Positions 10,331 to 23,159 of a stretch of DNA of 64,000 nucleotides are shown here, piece after piece. Made by a program: the position numbers and the translations under genes. The stretch comes from Lycorma delicatula (lineage: Eukaryota; Arthropoda; Insecta; Hemiptera; Fulgoridae), in the NCBI RefSeq assembly GCF_047948215.1, contig NC_134455.1, forward strand, positions 349,519,491 through 349,583,490. Direction: 5' to 3'. Every line of letters starts with the position of its first letter. Positions within the stretch are counted from its first letter, which is position 1. The notes beneath the pieces are model-generated. The model made no database searches. It saw only the letters and a program-made list of their open reading frames with translations, and had not been told where the DNA came from.

Positions 10331-11694
10331 AAAGTTAAGGAATCAATTTACAACTATGCGCGCAGTCTAAAACAGTTCTTTTTGCTTTTTGATTCTAGCC
10401 TTAAATCAACACTATTCATTTCATCCAAGAGATAATATAACAAATTAAAACCAAGATATCCTTTTTGGTACAGTCAATGTTACCTGGATATCGTTTTCGG
10501 TACACGATACATGGACAGATTTATATTAATTTTATAATTCTTCCAAGAATTTTAGGCCTTACTCAGGTTATTTTGTCGTTCTTGAGATTGCATCAGCTTA
10601 TGTACTGCATATTCTTACACGCTAATCGATAACTCTGATCATCATTTGGTTCTGATGTTTGACTTTATCAAATTTACGTTCACTCAGAAATATCGGTGCG
10701 ATAAGTCGCTCGCTAAATCAGTTTTATTTTAATTCTAAAGTTGTAGGTGGGTAGTAATTTGCACGGAGCGTAATCAATAGAAACTGAATATTATTATTAG
10801 CGTGATTGGTGAGTATGTTCCAGGTGTACTGGACAATGGATTAACCTAGGTACGATGGTATTCAATGTCGTGGAATTACTATGTCGTGAGGTAGATGCGA
10901 TTTTCTAAAAAAATATTTTATAGATTTTTACTGTGTGATTTTCCATACCTGAGATATTAAGTTCATGACCTTGGATCAAGGCTGCAGAAATATAACTTAA
11001 ACATAGGAAATGATGGTGAACTTTTGTGAGTATACAGAAAGAAGAAAAATTATCCAAACGAATTGTTTTAGATATGAATGTAAGAGATCTACCATTATGT
11101 AAGTATATTAAAAGGGAAATACGAGAAAACGTCAACAAACTTTACGGAGCAATTTCTGCAGAGCAGTGTTTGATAGACATATTAATGTACTAGCCGGTCC
11201 ATCTAGCCAGAACCTGAATCAGGGTTCAGTCGGCCCAGGCAAACCCCGGAGCTAACTCAGGGGCTCCTCAGGACCTCCCAGAGCCATGGGGTCCGTAGAG
11301 GCAGAAATATAATAATGAAGTATAATGATTAATCTTTTTTTTTCCTTAATGAATATCTTTAATTTTCAATTTCACCCTCCTTGGGGGGTGAAGAAATAAT
11401 GAATATTATTAATATTTTAACCTTCAAGGGAGCTAGGGCTTCGGTGTGTGGCTTAAATTCTTCCGTGCTATAATACAAATCTATCTTGAAAATTTAAAAG
11501 GAATCGATCGGTTGGTTCTTTGAAATTTTTCGTGATGAACTAAATCTACAAACCTTGTCAGTTATGCCAAGAAATATGGGTAAAAATTTGGTTGAGATTG
11601 ATGTAGTAGTTTTTTTGTTTATCCCGAACAAACAAAAACCCTCTTCTTCTTTATATAATGATATGGATTTTCTTTGTATATATATTTATATATC

Positions 11695-11730
<36 letters not shown>

Positions 11731-12544
11731 CGCGCGCGCAAGTGTGTGTAAAAGCAACGTCTTTCCGTGCTGCTTTAAAGGATTCTCGAATTCTTTTTTA
11801 ATTTCTCTGTCGGATCTGATGTCGCTTTACTTTTAAAGACGGTTGTGGTCGAAATACTCTATCATGATTGATTGTCACGAGGGTAGGTGGAAATATTTAA
11901 TACACTCATTCTCTAGTGACGCGTCTGACAACTCTCTGTGCTGGTTGTGAAGAATGGAGGAAGCAGATCGAATGGCTGCATCCATAGTTGTCATGGAAAC
12001 GTTCTTCACGGGTTGCTTGACAATTGTCCTCTAGGGAACCAACCAATACTTCGGTTATAGCTTTATAGCATTACTCAAGGGATACGTGTTAAATAAAGAT
12101 ACTACAGACACGATATCCGTTGCAGCTTAAATTTCGATCGTGTGATGCCGGCTAGTATAAACGTTTAACTCTATAATCACTACCACTATTCTACCCGATG
12201 TAGCAATATAGGGTAATGTTTATCGGGAATGAACAGCAGTTCATTCAGTAAACATTTTTGGTTTAGTGTTGAAGGTAATACAGTATTATATTAATGCAGT
12301 TTTAGGTTAAAATCCTACAATTGAAAAAAAAGGTTCTATTGAGTTATCGTACCTAAAGGAATTACGCTACCTTATAATGTTCGTGACAGAATTGCTGAAT
12401 GGGGTCGGATTTTTGCCAGAAACTAAACTCATGTGATCGTTGAATCCTTTTTAAATTCTCACAGGATGAATTTTTCTTTTCATTATTATTTTTTCAATAA
12501 CAATCCGCGTATGGTTTGTATTTCATCTCATTGTGTTCATTATC
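10331..12544. other. Intergenic DNA
   Basis: Mostly AT-rich with nothing coding recognised. It includes a GC-rich ~100 bp patch at 11194-11292, containing the small palindrome CCTGAATCAGG and paired GGAGCTAACTCAGGGGCTCC blocks, and the microsatellite at 11695-11739. The patch may be an end of a retroelement, but I saw no second copy. Confidence 0.4.
11695..11739. repeat. (TG)n(CG)n microsatellite
   Basis: TG repeats from 11695 to about 11722 pass directly into CG repeats to 11739. This repeats the CA-to-CG transition seen at 8607-8792. Confidence 0.95.
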
Positions 12545-13015
12545 ATCATCTAGTGTTCTGCCTGGCGTCAGTCGCGCCATCGCAGTCTCCATCCATTTCT
12601 GTCCCAAGCCTTCTCCTTCGTCACTTATAGTTCATTTCTTCAATTCATATTTCTTATAGTTCATTATCTTCATTTCATCTATTAAATTCATCCTTCTATT
12701 TTGCTTCCTTTCTCTTTCTACTGGTCCTTCCAATGAAATTGTCAAGACTTCACTTCTTCTAACTACACTTCCTAACTTTCCTTTTTTTTTTCTCTGGATA
12801 AGTGTTCTTTCTTCTTTAATCTTGTTCATTATTTCTTCGTTCCTCTCTTTATCCATCCATATTATTTTCTCCATCCTTGTCCACATCCACATTTTAAAAG
12901 CTTCAATTCGGTCTCCTCTTCCTTTACCTTATCGTCCATACTCCACTTTTATACAACAAGACACTCCACTCCATATACATCATTTGGCTAACCTCTTTCT
13001 TAACTCTTAAAATTC
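12545..13015 (-). pseudogene. RTE-like reverse transcriptase C-terminus
   Basis: The minus-strand frame 12892-12632 gives MWMWTRMEKIIWMDKERNEE, then IMNKIKEERTL. This is the RTE-clade post-palm phrase 'MWLWRRMEKISWTDxxxNEEVL'. VVRRSEVLTISLEG and the basic RERKQNRRMNLIDEM correspond to 'GHIVRRN...LEG...GRRRMQLID'. After a stop and frameshift, the end PGRTLDDDNEHN matches the acidic tail of this family. The endonuclease and catalytic palm are missing, so this is a 5'-truncated insertion. Confidence 0.8.
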
Positions 13016-13075
13016 TAACTGTAATTTACAAAATAATTTCTGATAGTCCTTAATAAAGTTTTTTCGTGGTTGTGT

Positions 13076-13206
13076 TTTAATTAATAACACATCTCATGAA
13101 GGGTCGACCTGAGACAGTACAAGACTACACTTTATTTACATTCATACATATCATCCTCTCAGATAATACCTTATGGTGGTTCCAAAGGCTAAACAGGAAA
13201 AAGTCC
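13076..13206 (+). mobile_element. SINE family F, partial copy
   Basis: This is the body and tail of the SINE seen in full at 15637-15931: TTAATAACACATCTCATGAA, CCTGAGACAGTACAAGACTA, ATCATCCTCTCAGATAATAC, and the end AGGCTAAACAGGAAAA. The tRNA-like head is missing. It sits 24 bp left of a family B copy. Confidence 0.75.
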
Positions 13207-13229
13207 TTAATAAATACGATTATTAAAAA

Positions 13230-13809
13230 ATTAGATGTGGACACCACATGACTTCCTTGTACGCCTATTAAATTACATATACACATTTTTAAAAGTCCAT
13301 AAAATTTTAATTCACTGATACTTCTGATCTTTTTTCATATTTTTATTATTATTATTGTTATTGAATAATTATTATTTCTTGTAAAATTTTTTTACAATCA
13401 CGGGTTAATAATTATGAATAAATCAATATACTAAAAAAAAGAAATAAAGAAAAAAGAGTTAAAAAAAGGAGATGAAGTCCGATTCGAACCGATGTGCCTT
13501 CCCTTGTAAGATCCAAATATTTCATTAATTAAAATTTTATTTGGCTACAACTCTGGAACCAATGAAAATAAGTACCCCTTATGATATATCATTGAAAAGC
13601 TTTCAATAAGGGCTATTACTGCAGTTAAGAGAAAGTCCAAAAACATTTCGTTTTTGGATTTTGGGGTTTTTTGGACACTTTTGGTTCAGTCTATTGCAAT
13701 CAAAAGGGGAGGGCACAACTAGATGTTACAACAGTCCTAAATCCAAAATTTCAACATCCTATGGCTAATTGTTTTTGAGTTACTTCCTTTACTTCGTACA
13801 AGGAAGTAA
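13230..13809 (-). mobile_element. Repeat family B, copy 3 (internally deleted)
   Basis: The copy has the conserved ends ACTTCCTTGTACG and CGTACAAGGAAGT, a perfect 13-bp inverted pair. About 100 bp are missing at 13780, where GTTTTTGAGTTA joins directly to CTTCCTTTACTTCG. The box-B-like motif and its T-run are kept near 13455-13500. Confidence 0.8.
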
Positions 13810-14381
13810 AAATGAATTCAAAACAAAAGAGTTGAAATAATTAAAAAAAAAAAAAAAAATAGTTTTTTAAATTACAAAATAAATAATTTTTCTTGAAATA
13901 TCTGTAAAGAATAGTGAAAACTAATTTTAGAAATACATAGCAAGAAAGAGAGAAATTAAATATGTAGATAAAAAATAACCATATTAATAATTTTTATGAA
14001 TCTTATCAGATTTACTGAAAATCATTTAACAATATTTGTCATGGTGTAACAAATACCTTTTACTATACCACTGAGATTTGGGATTTATATTTTTTATAGG
14101 ATCGCAGATAGAAAAATAGTCCTTTTTTAATTTAAAAAAAAAAAAAAAAACGTGAATAAATTAAATAAGAAAAATCAATGAGAGAAAGGAAATAATCATT
14201 GATTTAAATAAGAATTATATTTGGATGAATATAAGAAAAAATATGTCTATCCTTTTTCTTTTACGTCATTCGTGTCTACTTTAAGCGGATATGCTAGCCA
14301 TTAATCACAGCAATCTTACCGTTAACAACAGCTTATAAATTTTTAGAAAAGATATACTAATAAAATTTCCTTTTATACACG

Positions 14382-14432
<51 letters not shown>

Positions 14433-15082
14433 GATTATTAAATATATACACTACAGGTATTTAGATTAGAAGATGTATTGTAGGACTACGTAACAGCTGT
14501 AAAAGAGTGTGAGGTAGAAATATGGATAGAAATAGTAAAATACAAAGGGAACAGAGGGACAAAGATATAAGCAATGAATTTAATTAAAAAATGCAAGTGC
14601 GTTTGTTTGTGTACTTTAAATCGGATTTCCTTCCGGCTTATTTTCAGCGGTCTATTCTATCAATTTTAATGTGGTTTTTTTAAATGAATACTGTTAACCT
14701 ACAGGAAAACCAAAAGCTAAAAAAAGCACACCACAAACTTAACCACAACCTTTGCTAAAATAAAGCTTTAAAACTTGAGCCAGGAGGGATGGGATATGTA
14801 TCACTGATGGCAAAAATTGGGATTATATAATCCATATCTCTGGAATAAATAGTCCATTTTTAATGAAACAAAACCAAAAATCAAATTTGGACTGTTTTCT
14901 AAATGTGTCTATTTTTTAATCAGTAGGTAAAAATTAAAGGATCAAACTTTTGCTAGAGGATTAACATTTTGTTATATCAAACAAACACTTGTTCAGTAAA
15001 TAATAATAAAAACTGAGTAGACATCTAAAAGTCTGTTATCAAAAGGTTAAAATAAGATTTATAGAAATAAAAAAAAAAATTT
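13810..15082. other. AT-rich intergenic DNA
   Basis: Nothing coding was recognised. It contains a (CA)n(TA)n tract at about 14381-14432 and several A runs. Confidence 0.5.
14381..14432. repeat. (CA)n(TA)n(CA)n microsatellite
   Basis: Short CA, then TA, then CA runs, read directly. Confidence 0.9.
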
Positions 15083-15458
15083 AAAACATACTTTTAAAAA
15101 ATCTAAAAAAATGGATTACACAATAAACAGAAGATAATTTTGTTTCCAACAAAATAATATGTATAAGTTATCTATTTTCATGAGACCACAATGAAAAGCG
15201 ACCTCAGTTCTATTTTGCACCTTAACTTTAGTTCATCCAAGATTTACTAGATACTGTATATTGAAGCTATCATTTCCATTTTGCATCAAAACCTTTGTCA
15301 GTTTTTATAGTTATTGAATGTGAAAGCGCTCCCTATGCTTTTCATTGTGGTATTGTGAAAATAAATAACTTAATACATATTATTTTGTTGAAAACAAAAT
15401 TATCTTGTATTTATGTTTATTGGGTAATTCATTTCTTTTAGATTTTTAAAGCATGTTT
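15083..15458. repeat. Large imperfect inverted repeat (117/122-bp arms)
   Basis: The left arm 15083-15199 matches the reverse complement of 15337-15458. Shared blocks include CACAATGAAAAGC, CAACAAAATAATATGTAT, AGATAATTTTGTTT and AAAATCTAAAA. The loop is 137 bp. By eye about 85 percent of positions agree, with small indels. It is non-coding. It could be a foldback or MITE-like element, or an old inverted duplication. Confidence 0.75.
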
Positions 15459-15636
15459 TTTACTTTATACTTTTTATTAGTATGATGTTTAAGTATTTAC
15501 AGGAGTAAATATAGTACAGAAGTTTTAGATAATTTGTACAAGGGTATTCGAAGTGTTAACATTCAAAGGGTTATGTTGGTTGATTGACTACATCAATGTA
15601 CATCCCAAAAATCTACTGCACATGTGTACTAGTCTC

Positions 15637-15931
15637 TTGCTTTCTTTTCCTGTTTAGCCTCTGGGAATTACCGTTCAGGTATTACTTCAGAGGATGATAT
15701 ATATGAGTGTAAATGAAGTGTAGTCTTGTACAGTCTCAGTTTGACCATTCCTGAGATGTGTGATTAATTGAAACCGAACCACCAAAGAACATCGGTATCC
15801 ATGATCTAGTATTCAAATCTATATAAAATAACTGACTTTAGTAGGACTTGAATGCTGGAACTCTCGACTTCCAAATCAGTTGATCTGTGAAGACGTGTTC
15901 ACCACTAGTCCAACATGGTGGGTTAAAGTAC
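15637..15931 (-). mobile_element. tRNA-derived SINE, family F, near full length
   Basis: On the minus strand it starts in a tRNA-like head with box A TGGACTAGTGGTGAACACG and a weak box B near GCATTCAAGTCC. It continues through GATCATGGATACCGATGTTC, ATTAATCACACATCTCAGGA and TATCATCCTCTGAAGTAATA, and ends GGCTAAACAGGAAAAGAAAG. It is flanked by a 22-bp near-duplicate (15615-15636 and 15932-15953, two mismatches), which fits a target-site duplication. A third, weaker copy of that motif at 15961-15981 means an older local tandem repeat is also possible. Partial relatives lie at 13076 and 26545. Confidence 0.8.
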
Positions 15932-16529
15932 ACTGCACATATGTACTACTCTCCAACTTCTGCATATGTGTACTACTTTTCTTCATCTTCTGAGCATTAA
16001 ATACAGTTCAGCAAGTAGTAAAGGTGGAACGAAACCGTTAACCATGGAACTAAAGTGAGCTAAAGAAAAGCATGTAAAAATGCTTAATTTCAATAAGTAC
16101 CTGAGATATATCGAGTTAAGTTTTTGAAAACACTATATATTTATTTATATATATCTATAACATTTATATATAATAGCTATAACAGCCTACTGTTAATAGT
16201 GGAGTTAATAATGTGCTGTGTGTAGTGGTAATCAAACTAATATATATAATTTGTTCAGAAATAGTTTTCAGTTTCTTCTTTCACAGTAAATTAGCTGAAT
16301 TAATATTATTATTATTAAATTAAAATCTCTATAAAAATCATAACAGGGTAAAATGAAACTTTTCACAGTCATTTTCGTTGAAGTTTGGTCATAAAGTAAG
16401 GTTAATCCCCAGGTCACTGTTGAGGATATAAACACTTGCTCTTGGTAATTGTGACATGGGCATGCTAGGTCTTGCATAGATAATGTTTTTCCTCCAACAA
16501 ATTATCAAGAAAACAAGAAAATTTAACTT

Positions 16530-17427
16530 GGAAACATATTATGTTTGATGATCTGTTTAAAGCCTTTGATCAAGTTGATAGAGAAATGTTGTGGGAAATT
16601 TTGACTCATAGTGGTCTTCTTTTTTACTTGGCAAAAGTAAGCTGAAGTATGTATTACATGAAATGTATTCAGATAGACAATAGGAAAGAAATGAGATATA
16701 TAAATTTAGGTGTTCAACAAAATTGTTCATTATCACCAGTTTTGTTTAATCTTCATCTGAATGATGTAATCTCTTCATGGAAGGAACTAGCTTCAAAAAG
16801 GATTTGAATTAATGACATATATGTTAACTGTTTATTATTTGGGGACGATAAGGCTATCTTAACTAAAAGTGAGGGTGAGTTACAGTACAATATTTTTAAA
16901 TTTTGTAAAATCAAAGATTGTGATCGATAATAAAATAATTGAGTAAATGTGTTTTGACTATTCACATATCCTATGACAAGAGCAGTGATGTTGAAATGAA
17001 GAAAAACAGGTTTAAATCAAAGATGCTATTATTAGGAAGAAAGGGTGAGTGTTTAAACCTAGTTAAAACTGTATAAGGTCATGACAGTTCCAACACGTCT
17101 CTATGGCAGTGAAGTTTTGGTTCCAAAAAGTAAGGATATAAGAATGATAAAGACTGGGGAAATGTCCTTTTTGAGGTGTTTGATAGGTGCAAGAAGAATG
17201 GATAAAATAAGGAACGAGGACATTTGTCAGGATTTTGGGATTTATAGTATTAACAACAAAATACACCATTATAGAAGTAACTGGGAGCAGTATCTGGAGC
17301 GAATGCACAATAACAGAATTCCTAAGCAATCTTTGTTATATGCACTTGCTGGTAAGCGAGATAGAAGAAGACCTAGAAAATGCTGGAATGAAGCCAGAAT
17401 AGGTCACTGCCTGAACCCATGGTGATG
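16530..17427 (+). pseudogene. Non-LTR reverse transcriptase pseudogene
   Basis: The palm is recognisable. FDDLFKAFDQVDREMLWEIL carries the first catalytic region ('DFKKAFDSVDREVLW'). QQNCSLSPVLFNLHLNDVI is the 'GCSLSPLLFNLYINDAI' motif. LLFGDD (FGDD at 16838-16849) has glycine in place of the usual alanine. After several stops, the frame 17081-17425 restores the C-terminus: KVMTVPTRLYGSEVLVPKSK, EMSFLRCLIGARRMDKIRNE and ERMHNNRIPKQSLLYALAGK, ending RRPRKCWNEARIG. The clade is RTE-like or close. The endonuclease is missing and the copy is inactive. Confidence 0.85.
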
Positions 17428-18204
17428 ATGATGATGACATGCACATTTACATGCTAGTAAGCCAATCTTTACTTATACATTCACTTCCCCACTTCTCAAG
17501 AAAAGAAGACCCGGAGAAAGAGACATATAATCTCTAATGTGACCTCCTTGTAAAGACTCAGTTTTTCTAAGATAATTAATTTTAAAACAGTACAATCAGC
17601 ACTCACAGAGAATCAGATGTGAAGAAAGAAAAAAAAAGAGAGACCAACATAGAAGTAAGAAGACTGTCCTAACGACAACATAGAAACCACTGTTCAAAAG
17701 ATTAGATAAAAATAACTTCCTAGTCAAGGTTCCCTTTTCCTAATTCCTCCAAAGCTTACCAACTGAGAGGCAGTCAACCTCCTCCAGCTACCACATATAC
17801 TTCTCTCTGTGAACAAAATTTATAACCATCTATGTAAAAATAGGGCCATCTGTGTGGCGGATTACTTACAGACAACCTAAGGTTCTGCATGCAACCTGCA
17901 GACAACCCTATGACGATGAGTAAGTAAGGCTACTCTTGCAAAATTTTCTACAAGATACAAAATTAATTAAGCTCACAATGAGGTATGAACCTAGAAAAAT
18001 ATTGGAAAGAAAATCCTTCTATACATTCCATTAAACAATATAATCACTTGATAAAATAATTAATTAACTACCGACCAGTTAGGAATCACCCAGAAACAAG
18101 GGACAAATGTCCAGGCTGTGTGATGTATAGAGGGGTAATGTACACCTGACACACTTGTGTTCCTCTCCTAGAACAATATTTCAAGTTATGTGCAAGTTGT
18201 ACGG
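17428..18204. other. Intergenic DNA
   Basis: A short (GAT)n tract sits at about 17423-17437. The remainder has mixed composition with no recognised coding or RNA signal. Confidence 0.45.
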
Positions 18205-19203
18205 AACTAAATGTTTACTATGCGGAATAAACATGGAATTGATTGGAAGGATAGAAGAATCATTTGGAGCTTGTATAAGGACAAGACAGCAGTAATTAGG
18301 ATGTGGGAGAATGAGGAGAAAGGTTTCGTACGGAAGAGAGTGGTGACAGGGATGCAAGTTGTTGCCAGCCCTCTTTAATTTAATGCTCACATTCAAGAAA
18401 TAATAGATGAAGTAAGAGAAAAAATTAATGTGAGAATTAAGATCCAAAGGGCAAAAATAAATGTGCTAAGATTTGCAGATGATATAGGAATGATAGGGAT
18501 GATATAGGATTCTTGCATCATCACAAATAATGAAGAAGATAGGAAGAAAGCTGTTAATGAATGAGAATTTCACCAAAAAGTACAGCCGAGTATTAATAAA
18601 ATAAAAATGAAAGTTATGGTTTGTGGACAAGATGATACAAGGATGCAAGTGCAGCTTGAAAATGAAACCTTAGGACAGGTCAGAGAATTCAAATACCTAG
18701 GCAAAATAATAATACCAGATAGCAGAAGTAAAAGAGATATAAAAACACAAATAAATCTGAAAAAAATATAATTTATTAAAAAAAAAGATCTACTGTGTTC
18801 CAATACTATCAGTATGGAAGTACAGAAGCAGTTACTCAAAACATATGTCTGGAGCTTAGCATTGTACGGAAGTAAAAATTGGACGTTTGGAATCCCTGAA
18901 AGAAAGAACCTAGAATCGTTTAAAATGTGGTGCTTCAGGTAAGTGTTAAAAATAAGATGGACAAAAAAGTAATGAGGAGGTACTCAAACAAATAAACTAA
19001 AATAGATCCCTACGGAAGAATTTTACAAGATAATAATCCTGAAGATCAATATTGAGGGAAAGGAACCACTGAAGAAGTGAAAGGCTGGAATATATTAGGC
19101 AGATCATGAATGAATGATATGAACTGCCAAAGCTATCAAGTCAAGAATAAGGCACAACACAAAAAGAAGATTGGAAACTCGCTGGAAATCAATCTATCTG
19201 GAC

Positions 19204-19205
<2 letters not shown>
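18205..19205 (+). pseudogene. RTE-like reverse transcriptase pseudogene
   Basis: The frame reads IDWKDRRIIWSLYKDKTAVI, then KRVVTGMQVVASPL (family 'GVRQGCxxSPLLF'). LRFADDIGMI keeps FADD at 18472-18483. Downstream are GQVREFKYLGKII, then LLKTYVWSLALYGSKNWTFG and ERKNLESFKMWCFR, the standard RTE-clade 'KTFVWSVALYGSETWT...RLEAFEMWCYRR'. VLKIRWTKK follows a stop. At least six stops and several frameshifts are present. It is the same clade as 50298-50943 but a more decayed copy. It ends at the GA microsatellite. Confidence 0.88.

Positions 19206-19207
<2 letters not shown>

Positions 19208-19245
<38 letters not shown>
19208..19245. repeat. (GA)n microsatellite
   Basis: About 19 GA units directly after the RTE pseudogene. 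It may have grown from the element's 3' tail (inference). Confidence 0.95.
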
Positions 19246-19249
<4 letters not shown>

Positions 19250-20950
19250 TAGTGAGTTGACATTTATTTCAGTAATTTATTATTTAATAATTCAAATAGT
19301 TGTTTGTATAACTTAAATATTTTAATGAAATTCAAATTGAAAGAGAGAGAGACAGAGAAAGATACAAAATGGATAACTGAACTTCAAATTAATCTTCTAT
19401 ATCTTGATCAGTAATAAAATACAGTTAATATTAGTCTAGCAAAAAGAGGCCTGACTGTATGTAATAAAACAAACTGTGGTTTGAGAGAGGATTATCGCCT
19501 GCCTTCTTTGTTTAATGTTTTCCTATAATTGGTTTATCCCCTAATACTCTCACTATGGCCTGTTCACTTTTCTAAAGTCTGAAGATCAGTCTAAAGTACA
19601 CATAAGTAATATGTGATTTAGTAATATGAAATTTATTCTTTTAAAATATGATTTACGCATAAAATAAATTTGTTTTAAAAATTGTTAAATTTTAACAGCC
19701 ATTAATTAAATAAAAATTATAAAACAGTATAATAAAATTATAAATAAAACTATTTTGGATAAAGGGAAAATCTCGTTCAATAAATATTAGAAAGTATTTT
19801 ACAACAAAAAGTTTACTTTTATTTTCATATTCTTTTGAAAACTTTGTAGATGGCGTAAAGGTTGGTTATTATAATAAATAAACAAACATAAAATATAAAC
19901 AGAAATAGAAATTTTGACTTTTCCATACTCCCTTAGTCCAAAAAACACAAAAAAAGTAATAAAAATTTCCAGATGTGTATATGTACATACATACATATGT
20001 GTTTTGGCTTGAATTTTGATTAATATCTCAGAACTGGCTCGACACAAATTCTTTGAAAGTGGTTAAAAAAATTTCTATATATGGGGGCATTTATGGCATT
20101 CAGTTCTAGAAAAAAAAACAAAATAATGGGAAGGGTAGTTTTTAATTTTAATTTTTGACTTTTGTGTAATGGCTTTTGGAAAATTGATGTTTAGGGCGAT
20201 GGCAGAACTTTATTAAATTATTTGAAAATCCAAATTTCAAGTCAGTCGGATTTACTGGTAGGGGAATATTAAACATTTTTCTAAATAATATTAGCCTCGT
20301 ATTTCAAAAGCTCGTTAACACAAAAGATTGAAATTTGGTGTAAATATTAATCCCAAATTTAGCCTGATTTCAGACACCATTATGCAATGGGTTCATGATA
20401 CCTATAATTTTTTTTTTTTTAGTAAACTATAATTATTTTATTCTTCTTGAATAAAATTGCACTAATCAGGTCAATTTACTGACATAAATAATTACTATAA
20501 TAAATAAAATTTTAAGTGACAAACAACAAAGAGGCTGTACGAGACCTGCACTTAAAATGAAATTTATTAAATGCTGCTACATCAAAACAATTAATTTTTT
20601 GGTGTGAAACTATCAAACTTCAATCCTGAATGTGCTAAGCCTCAAGGGTCCTCAAAGAAGGACAAATCAATAATTTTTTAATAAAAAGGGTATGAATTTG
20701 ACATCATTTTAGAGGATATTGAAAAACAAAAACTTTGGAGTAAAAAAAGAAAATGATGCTATAATACCTCAACTAAAATGCAGACCATTTAATATTTTTA
20801 CAGCTAATTTAAAAAGTCTACAGTATCTTTTAAAAACTTAAAAGCTTTTAAAGATTTAAAAACTTTTTCTCCCTCATAACAAATCTATTTTTCAAAATCT
20901 AATTACTGTATGTGGTGTACTGTAATCTGCTCTTGAAATTGGTTGAAAGT
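19246..20950. other. AT-rich intergenic DNA
   Basis: No coding motif was recognised. A stretch near 19990-20290 has TE-like wording (for example CTCAGAACTGGCTCGACACA), but I saw no second copy here. Confidence 0.4.
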
Positions 20951-21622
20951 ATCTGATGTGGACAACACATAACGTTCTTGTACACCTACGAAATTACATT
21001 TAAACATTTTTTTTTTAAAATGAAAAGTACATAAAATTTTATTTTATTAAAAACTTCTGATATTTTTTCATATTTTAGTTTTTTAAATTATTATTATTGA
21101 ACTATTATACATTGTAATTTTTTTTTACAATGAGAGGTTAATAATTATTAATAAATCAATATATTTAAATTTTAAAAAAGTTAAAAAAAGGAGATGAAAT
21201 TTGATTCGAACTGATGTGCCTTCCCCTAAGATCCAAATATTTCATTAATTAAAGTTTTATTTGGCTATAACTCTGGAACCAATGAAAATAAATAACACTT
21301 ATCATATATCATTGAAAAGCTCTCAATGAGGTCTTATTACTGCAGATATGAAAAAGTCCAAAATCCAAATGGTTTTGGGATTTTGGGTTATTTGGACACG
21401 TTTGGTTCAATCGATTGCAATAAAAAAGGGAGGTGTATAACTAGATGTTACAACAGTCCTACACCCAAATTTTCAACATTCTACAGCTAATTGTTTTTGA
21501 GTTATGGGAGATACATACGTATGTACAGACATTACACTGAAACTAATCAAAATGATTTCAGGGATGGTCAAAATGGATATTTTCATTGAAATTGGGAAAT
21601 TTAAAATTACAATAAAGTAAAA
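20951..21622 (-). mobile_element. Repeat family B, copy 4
   Basis: The copy runs from ATCTGATGTGGACAACACAT to a decayed terminus ACAATAAAGTAAAA. The family internal blocks are present in order, including GATTCGAACTGATGTGCCTT (box-B-like on the minus strand). It is more diverged than copies 1 and 2. Confidence 0.8.
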
Positions 21623-23159
21623 ATAATAAATGGCTGCCATTTTGGTTAGGACTATTATTGACGTGAGGGTTTTTTCTTCTTTATGTTTGTTTTTCAGTGT
21701 CTTTTATAATGGAATGTCATAATTCTAGCCTTTCTACTTAATATGTTTGAGTTACCCTTTCCTCATAGGTGCTTGGCTTGGGATGTGTCATGTCATAATG
21801 AGAAATAGATCATTTCGAAGTAGAGGATTGGATAAATTTAATTTTTCTATGTTTAACTGTTGAAAAGTCATTAAGCAGAGCCATAGTTTTATTCTGTATA
21901 TGTATTTAAAATATTTAAATTAGAATAAAATTGCCTATTTTAATAAATTTTACATACTACAGTACATATAAAGTCACTGGGCACTGGTCTTTACAGTTTG
22001 ATAACCATAGGTTATCAACTATTTGTTGGATGTAGTGGAGATAATTGGAAGAGGATTACATTTTAATAAAGTTACTACTCTAGTTACCGATGTACTGAGT
22101 CCTGTTCTGTGCTATATGAAGCTGACAAGTACAGAGGTAATCATGTAAAAATTATCTGAAAATTCTCCTGAAATTCCTGATCTATAGATCAATGGATCTA
22201 TAGTTCTCATTACTTTTTTGTAAATGTGATTACTTTTCGTAAGGAGAGACGAAGCAAACAATATTTCACAATCGACCTGCTTTCCATGACTGAACAAGTG
22301 AAAGTTAAAATAACAGTTTACTTTCTGAACATTTCATGGATCAACTGGTTAACATATTTCATTCGGAACAGATTGAATAATGTTCAGTACTGTTTGACAG
22401 TAGGAGGAGGTCAATTCCAAGTTTCTTTATAAGTTTTTAATAGATAAATTATGATCCAAATATATTTATTAGATAAATTTATTAATAAATCTAAAATAAA
22501 CCGATAATCCGTAAATCTATATTAGCTTGTACAATTACTTTCATTAAGTTACTATTCATTACACACTGTACTATTGTTGAGTATAAATCAATTTTAATTC
22601 ACTTGTCCACATTAATTCCTATGATATTACAAATAATCATATCACGTTGCCATTTGTTTTGTAATCTCTTTCTAATCTTTATTTTAAGAGAGTGTTCTTT
22701 TAATTCATTACTAGTTTTATTCAGTTCTCCAAAGAGTCATCAATTATTTTTTCACTGTAGATAGTTTATATGTATTATTGCCATTCATTACTTGTTCTAA
22801 CATTTATGATAAAACTGGTTTCCTTTGGATTTTCTAAAACTGATGTCTTTACATTCGATCTCTTCAGTGTTCTGTTATTTTTCTATATCCCACCTTCTAT
22901 TTTATCAGTAAATATTTTACTTAGTTTGATCTTCTTCCATACATTTTCTTTACTTTTTTAACAAGTTATGTTTCAAAAAAATTTACACCAAACTATAAAA
23001 TATTTTCTTGAGACTGCTGAACTTTCTGGTGTATTTCCTGAACAGATCTTGAGCTTCAGCAGAAATCCTGGTCTGAACTGTGACTGAAAGTTAGTAAGCT
23101 ATATTATGTGGTTTTCCAGAATTTATGGAATATCAGCTGATGTATAGCTACAATCAACA
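21623..23159. other. AT-rich intergenic DNA
   Basis: No feature is supported. The 22226-22432 and 22770-22961 open frames show no family motif. Confidence 0.45.

Noticed and set aside
11194..11292. GC-rich patch as a SINE or gene end
   Set aside because: No second copy in the window, no box A/B pair and no target duplication, so it stays unassigned.
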